Shown piece after piece: positions 40,506 through 42,981 of a stretch of 42,981 nt of DNA. The stretch's first letter is position 1, and each line of letters opens with the position of its first letter. The stretch lies in contig JARLHO010000034.1 in assembly GCA_031292215.1 (NCBI GenBank), positions 1 to 42,981 of the forward strand. The letters run 5' to 3'. A program made the translations under genes and the position numbers. The notes below the pieces were generated by a model. That model saw nothing but the letters and a program-made list of their open reading frames with translations. It ran no database searches and was not told the DNA's origin. Origin of the DNA: Syntrophobacteraceae bacterium. GTDB lineage: Bacteria; Desulfobacterota; Syntrophobacteria; Syntrophobacterales; Syntrophobacteraceae.

Positions 40506-41777
40506 TCAGCCCCCTTGTTCCTTGGATATTTTCCACTCCAGGGGCATAGAGAGGATCCCCGAAGGTCTGGCTTGACTGTGGAGCGGAATTTGAGTCAGCT
40601 CTATGGTGAAACCTAGAGCATTTTCCTTGACAAAAATTATCTCGGAACCACGCATGTCGGAGGCTGCGCTCAGGGAATATTCTCCAGAATTGAGCAAGAA
40701 ACCCGGAACCTTACATCTACTCGTATACCTGCCCCGCATACGCAGGCCCGCCGCCCCCTCGACATCCTCTCTGTCGCCGGAAACGAAAACGGTTGTTCCC
40801 TCTGCTGTCAACAACCAGAAGCCGATTTGAAAACCGGAAAGATCGCGCAATAGATCGTATTCGAGTTCGACAAAAAATGGGTGCGTATTGTCCAGCACAT
40901 GGCTTGTTTCTCCGTCCCCATCGACTATTCGCACCGCCCTCAACCTGACGCGATCATCTCCGGGCGCCTCTTCGTAATTCCAACGCGCCTCACCGGTATG
41001 CGACCTTCCGTGCGCCAGGTAGGCCCCCACAACTTCCCCGGCCGTTCCGACCAGATTCAATTGCCCACCGTCGATCCAGAAGGCCTTCCGACAAAGCCGG
41101 CTTACAGCGCTCAAATTATGGCTAACCAGCAGGACCGTGCGACCCTCGGAAGAAATATCGCTCAACTTGCCGAGGCACTTTTTTTGAAAACCAATGTCCC
41201 CGACGGCTAACACCTCATCGACGACAAGGATTTCAGGCTCAAGATGAGCGGCGACCGAAAATGCTAGTCGAACATACATGCCGCTGGAGTAGTGCTTTAC
41301 GGGTGTATCGATGAATTTTTCGATTTCAGCGAAATCGATAATCTCATCGAGCTTCCTCTCAATTTCCCTCTTTCTCATACCGAGAATGGCGCCATTGAGG
41401 AAAATGTTTTCCCGCCCGGTAAGTTCCGGATGAAACCCGGTCCCAACTTCGAGAAGGGACCCAACACGGCCGAAAATCCGGGCTTCGCCCGAACTCGGGG
41501 CCGTGATCCGGGAGAGAAGCTTTAGAAGAGTGCTTTTCCCGGCGCCATTTCTGCCTATGATGCCTACCGTCTCGCCATGGCCAATATCGAAGGAGACATC
41601 CTTTAGCGCCCAAATGGAGCGTTCGGGCTCCTTTGGTTCTTGCGAGCCTCTCCTTAGCCACCGCATGGGCGCGCCGACCGCCCCGGCAACCACGTCCCTT
41701 AGCGCCTTGTACTTTACCCTTTGGCCAATCCTGTATTTTTTGGAGAGCCCTACGGCCCGAATGGCGATATCACTCAT
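40506..41777 (-). CDS. wzt: Polysaccharide ABC exporter ATP-binding protein with Wzt C-domain
   Basis: A 423-residue ABC ATPase. Walker A is GRNGAGKST, the signature YSSGMYVRLAFS and Walker B ILVVDEVLAVGD, with the D-loop and H of SHNLSAV. After about residue 250 a Wzt-type C-terminal domain (PF14524 type) follows, which in O-antigen exporters recognises the glycan end. The ATG at 41777 is chosen since GGAAGAG precedes it and the family start MSDIAIRAVGLSK fits; an upstream frame is an overlap artefact with the permease. Together with the permease it exports lipid-linked polysaccharide across the inner membrane. Confidence 0.95.
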   Translation of the reverse strand: MSDIAIRAVGLSKKYRIGQRVKYKALRDVVAGAVGAPMRWLRRGSQEPKEPERSIWALKDVSFDIGHGETVGIIGRNGAGKSTLLKLLSRITAPSSGEARIFGRVGSLLEVGTGFHPELTGRENIFLNGAILGMRKREIERKLDEIIDFAEIEKFIDTPVKHYSSGMYVRLAFSVAAHLEPEILVVDEVLAVGDIGFQKKCLGKLSDISSEGRTVLLVSHNLSAVSRLCRKAFWIDGGQLNLVGTAGEVVGAYLAHGRSHTGEARWNYEEAPGDDRVRLRAVRIVDGDGETSHVLDNTHPFFVELEYDLLRDLSGFQIGFWLLTAEGTTVFVSGDREDVEGAAGLRMRGRYTSRCKVPGFLLNSGEYSLSAASDMRGSEIIFVKENALGFTIELTQIPLHSQARPSGILSMPLEWKISKEQGG

Positions 41778-41793
41778 CGTCTCGTGCTCTTCC

Positions 41794-42609
41794 CTAACCC
41801 AAAGAATCGACAAAAGTGCGCTCTCTATTGCGAAACCACAGGATCCCGCTCGCAAAGAGCGCTAAAGAGATGGCGGCAGAGAAAAAAAGCATGGGAGAAG
41901 GACCACTGCCCACTCCGAAAAGGCACCACCGGAACCCTTCGACCACACTGACCATTGGATTAAGTCCGTAGACGAGTCTCCAGCGGGCAGGAACCAGGGA
42001 ACTGGGGTAAACGACTGGAGTGATAAACATCCAGACTTGATTGAGAAACGGGACGGTGTACATCACATCCCGATACTCCACATTAAGCGCTGCGAGCCAG
42101 TACCCGACACCGAGCGCGGTAATTACCATAAGCATAACGAACACCGGCAGCCACAGGATGGTAGCCTCGAGCCGGGTGCGCATGAAAAACATGAATAGAA
42201 ATAAAAGAACCATGCTGATCCCGAAATCGATCAACGCCGCCAGACTTGACGCGGTAGGAACGAAGAGCCTCGGGAAATAGACCTTGGTGATCAGTCTTTG
42301 ATCTGTGATGAGGCTGTCTGTAGAATCTGTGATCGTGCGAGAGAAGAGTTGCCAGGGCAAAACTCCCGCCAGGGCGAAAACGGGGTAAGGTATTCCATCG
42401 GATGGGATCTTGGCCAGCCTTCCGAAAAAGAGTGTAAATATCCCCATCAGCGCAAGGGGCTGCAGAAGCACCCAGGCCACGCCGATGGCAGTCTGTTTGT
42501 AGCGGACCTTGACGTCTCTCCAGGTGAGAAAGTAGAGAAGATCGCGGTACTCCCAAAGCTCGCTCAAATTGATGGCCGCCCAGCCTTTCGCCGGTTTGAT
42601 GCGGGTCAT
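41794..42609 (-). CDS. wzm: Polysaccharide ABC exporter permease
   Basis: A 271-residue membrane protein of the ABC-2 type. It starts MTRIKPAKGWAAIN and has the coupling element LLYFLTWRDVKVRYKQT, then about six hydrophobic helices, with LNPMVSVVEGFRWCLFG near the C terminus as in Wzm/TagG proteins. The ATPase gene starts 16 bp after its stop. It is the first complete gene of the minus-strand polysaccharide operon in this window. Confidence 0.95.
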   Translation of the reverse strand: MTRIKPAKGWAAINLSELWEYRDLLYFLTWRDVKVRYKQTAIGVAWVLLQPLALMGIFTLFFGRLAKIPSDGIPYPVFALAGVLPWQLFSRTITDSTDSLITDQRLITKVYFPRLFVPTASSLAALIDFGISMVLLFLFMFFMRTRLEATILWLPVFVMLMVITALGVGYWLAALNVEYRDVMYTVPFLNQVWMFITPVVYPSSLVPARWRLVYGLNPMVSVVEGFRWCLFGVGSGPSPMLFFSAAISLALFASGILWFRNRERTFVDSLG

Positions 42610-42656
42610 GGCGACTGTTCCATGGAAAAGTCCTGCAGATTCAATTTAGGTCTCCG

Positions 42657-42981
42657 TTAACGCCGGCGGATCAAGATCTTAACCCACTCCGCGGCCAATT
42701 GAACAGCTCTTTCTACATATCGGCCCGGCCTCCACAAGGATTGAGACAGCCCGTGGACACCACAGGATAAATATCGGCTAAAAGGGTAACCAACTTTAAT
42801 CCCGTGAGAAGGGGGACCTCGACTGCCGGGAGCTTTCCGTTCTGGATATTCGATATACTGTTTCCTCAAAAGAGGATGAAGCCCGGATGTGCCCTCTAAG
42901 AGCTGAAGAAGGGGTCCTGAAGCTTTCAATGTCGAAGGCTGGGAACACGGGGTTGTGGGTCGGATGGGCAGGGGGCGTGGA
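42657..42981 (-). CDS. Possible C-terminal end of a gene cut by the window edge
   Basis: On the minus strand an open frame runs from the window edge to a stop at 42657, ending RYVERAVQLAAEWVKILIRRR-like residues. The amphipathic end could be the real C terminus of a gene lying beyond the window, upstream of the permease. The Pro/Ser-rich earlier part does not look conserved, so this may equally be non-coding. No family was recognised. Confidence 0.3.
   Translation of the reverse strand, partial: PRPLPIRPTTPCSQPSTLKASGPLLQLLEGTSGLHPLLRKQYIEYPERKAPGSRGPPSHGIKVGYPFSRYLSCGVHGLSQSLWRPGRYVERAVQLAAEWVKILIRRR

Overview
The window looks like part of a chromosome of an anaerobic Desulfobacterota-type (former Deltaproteobacteria) bacterium with a moderately high GC content. 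This is inferred from gene content: a selenocysteine-containing HesB/IscA-like protein read through an in-frame TGA, a large BadF/HgdC-type (2-hydroxyacyl-CoA dehydratase activase) protein with its HgdB-like partner, sigma-54-type promoters in front of type IV pilin genes, a long-form acyl-CoA dehydrogenase and a cysteine-rich ferredoxin-like protein. The species cannot be fixed from the sequence alone.

Layout. 1-250: gene-free, with a paired palindromic repeat. 251-7912 (minus strand): one run of acyl-CoA dehydrogenase, radical SAM/SPASM-TPR protein, LytS-type sensor kinase, LytTR response regulator, glutaredoxin-thioredoxin reductase fusion and polyferredoxin. 8303-11807 (plus): an OmpR-family regulator without a kinase, a 14-TM DHA2 exporter preceded by a striking 11-bp-periodic operator array, and a TauE/SafE permease. 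11949-12938 (minus): TrmO and a hotdog thioesterase. 13009-18054 (plus): Ski2-like helicase, a 42-residue four-cysteine protein with its own promoter and terminator, then rplU-rpmA-obgE, with repeats inserted between rplU and rpmA. 18192-24889 (plus): the activase protein, a GxxExxY (PD-(D/E)XK-like) gene enclosed by inverted octamer-repeat arrays, the HgdB-like protein and RNase E/G. 24897-26688: a helical-bundle protein (minus), the selenoprotein with a candidate bacterial SECIS and a coupled leader ORF, and lspA.

26701-31575 (minus) is a type IV pilus island: two paralogous pilins, a polytopic GT-C/TPR protein that is a candidate pilin glycosyltransferase, and PilP. Each pilin has the same upstream arrangement: a 15-bp TGACAA/TTGTCA palindrome about 135 bp upstream of a -24/-12 element. 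32026-42609 is a surface-polysaccharide locus of two convergent operons that meet at a shared CTAG stop: GT2, B12-type radical SAM, GT2 and GT9 on the plus strand; Wzm/Wzt export transporter, B12-type radical SAM and two GT4 enzymes on the minus strand. One GT4 gene is AT-rich and looks recently acquired.

The points most worth following up are the GxxExxY/octamer-repeat cassette placed exactly between two modules of a dehydratase-activase system, the nine-half-site operator array before the DHA2 exporter, the duplicated pilin regulatory modules, and the selenoprotein with its leader ORF.
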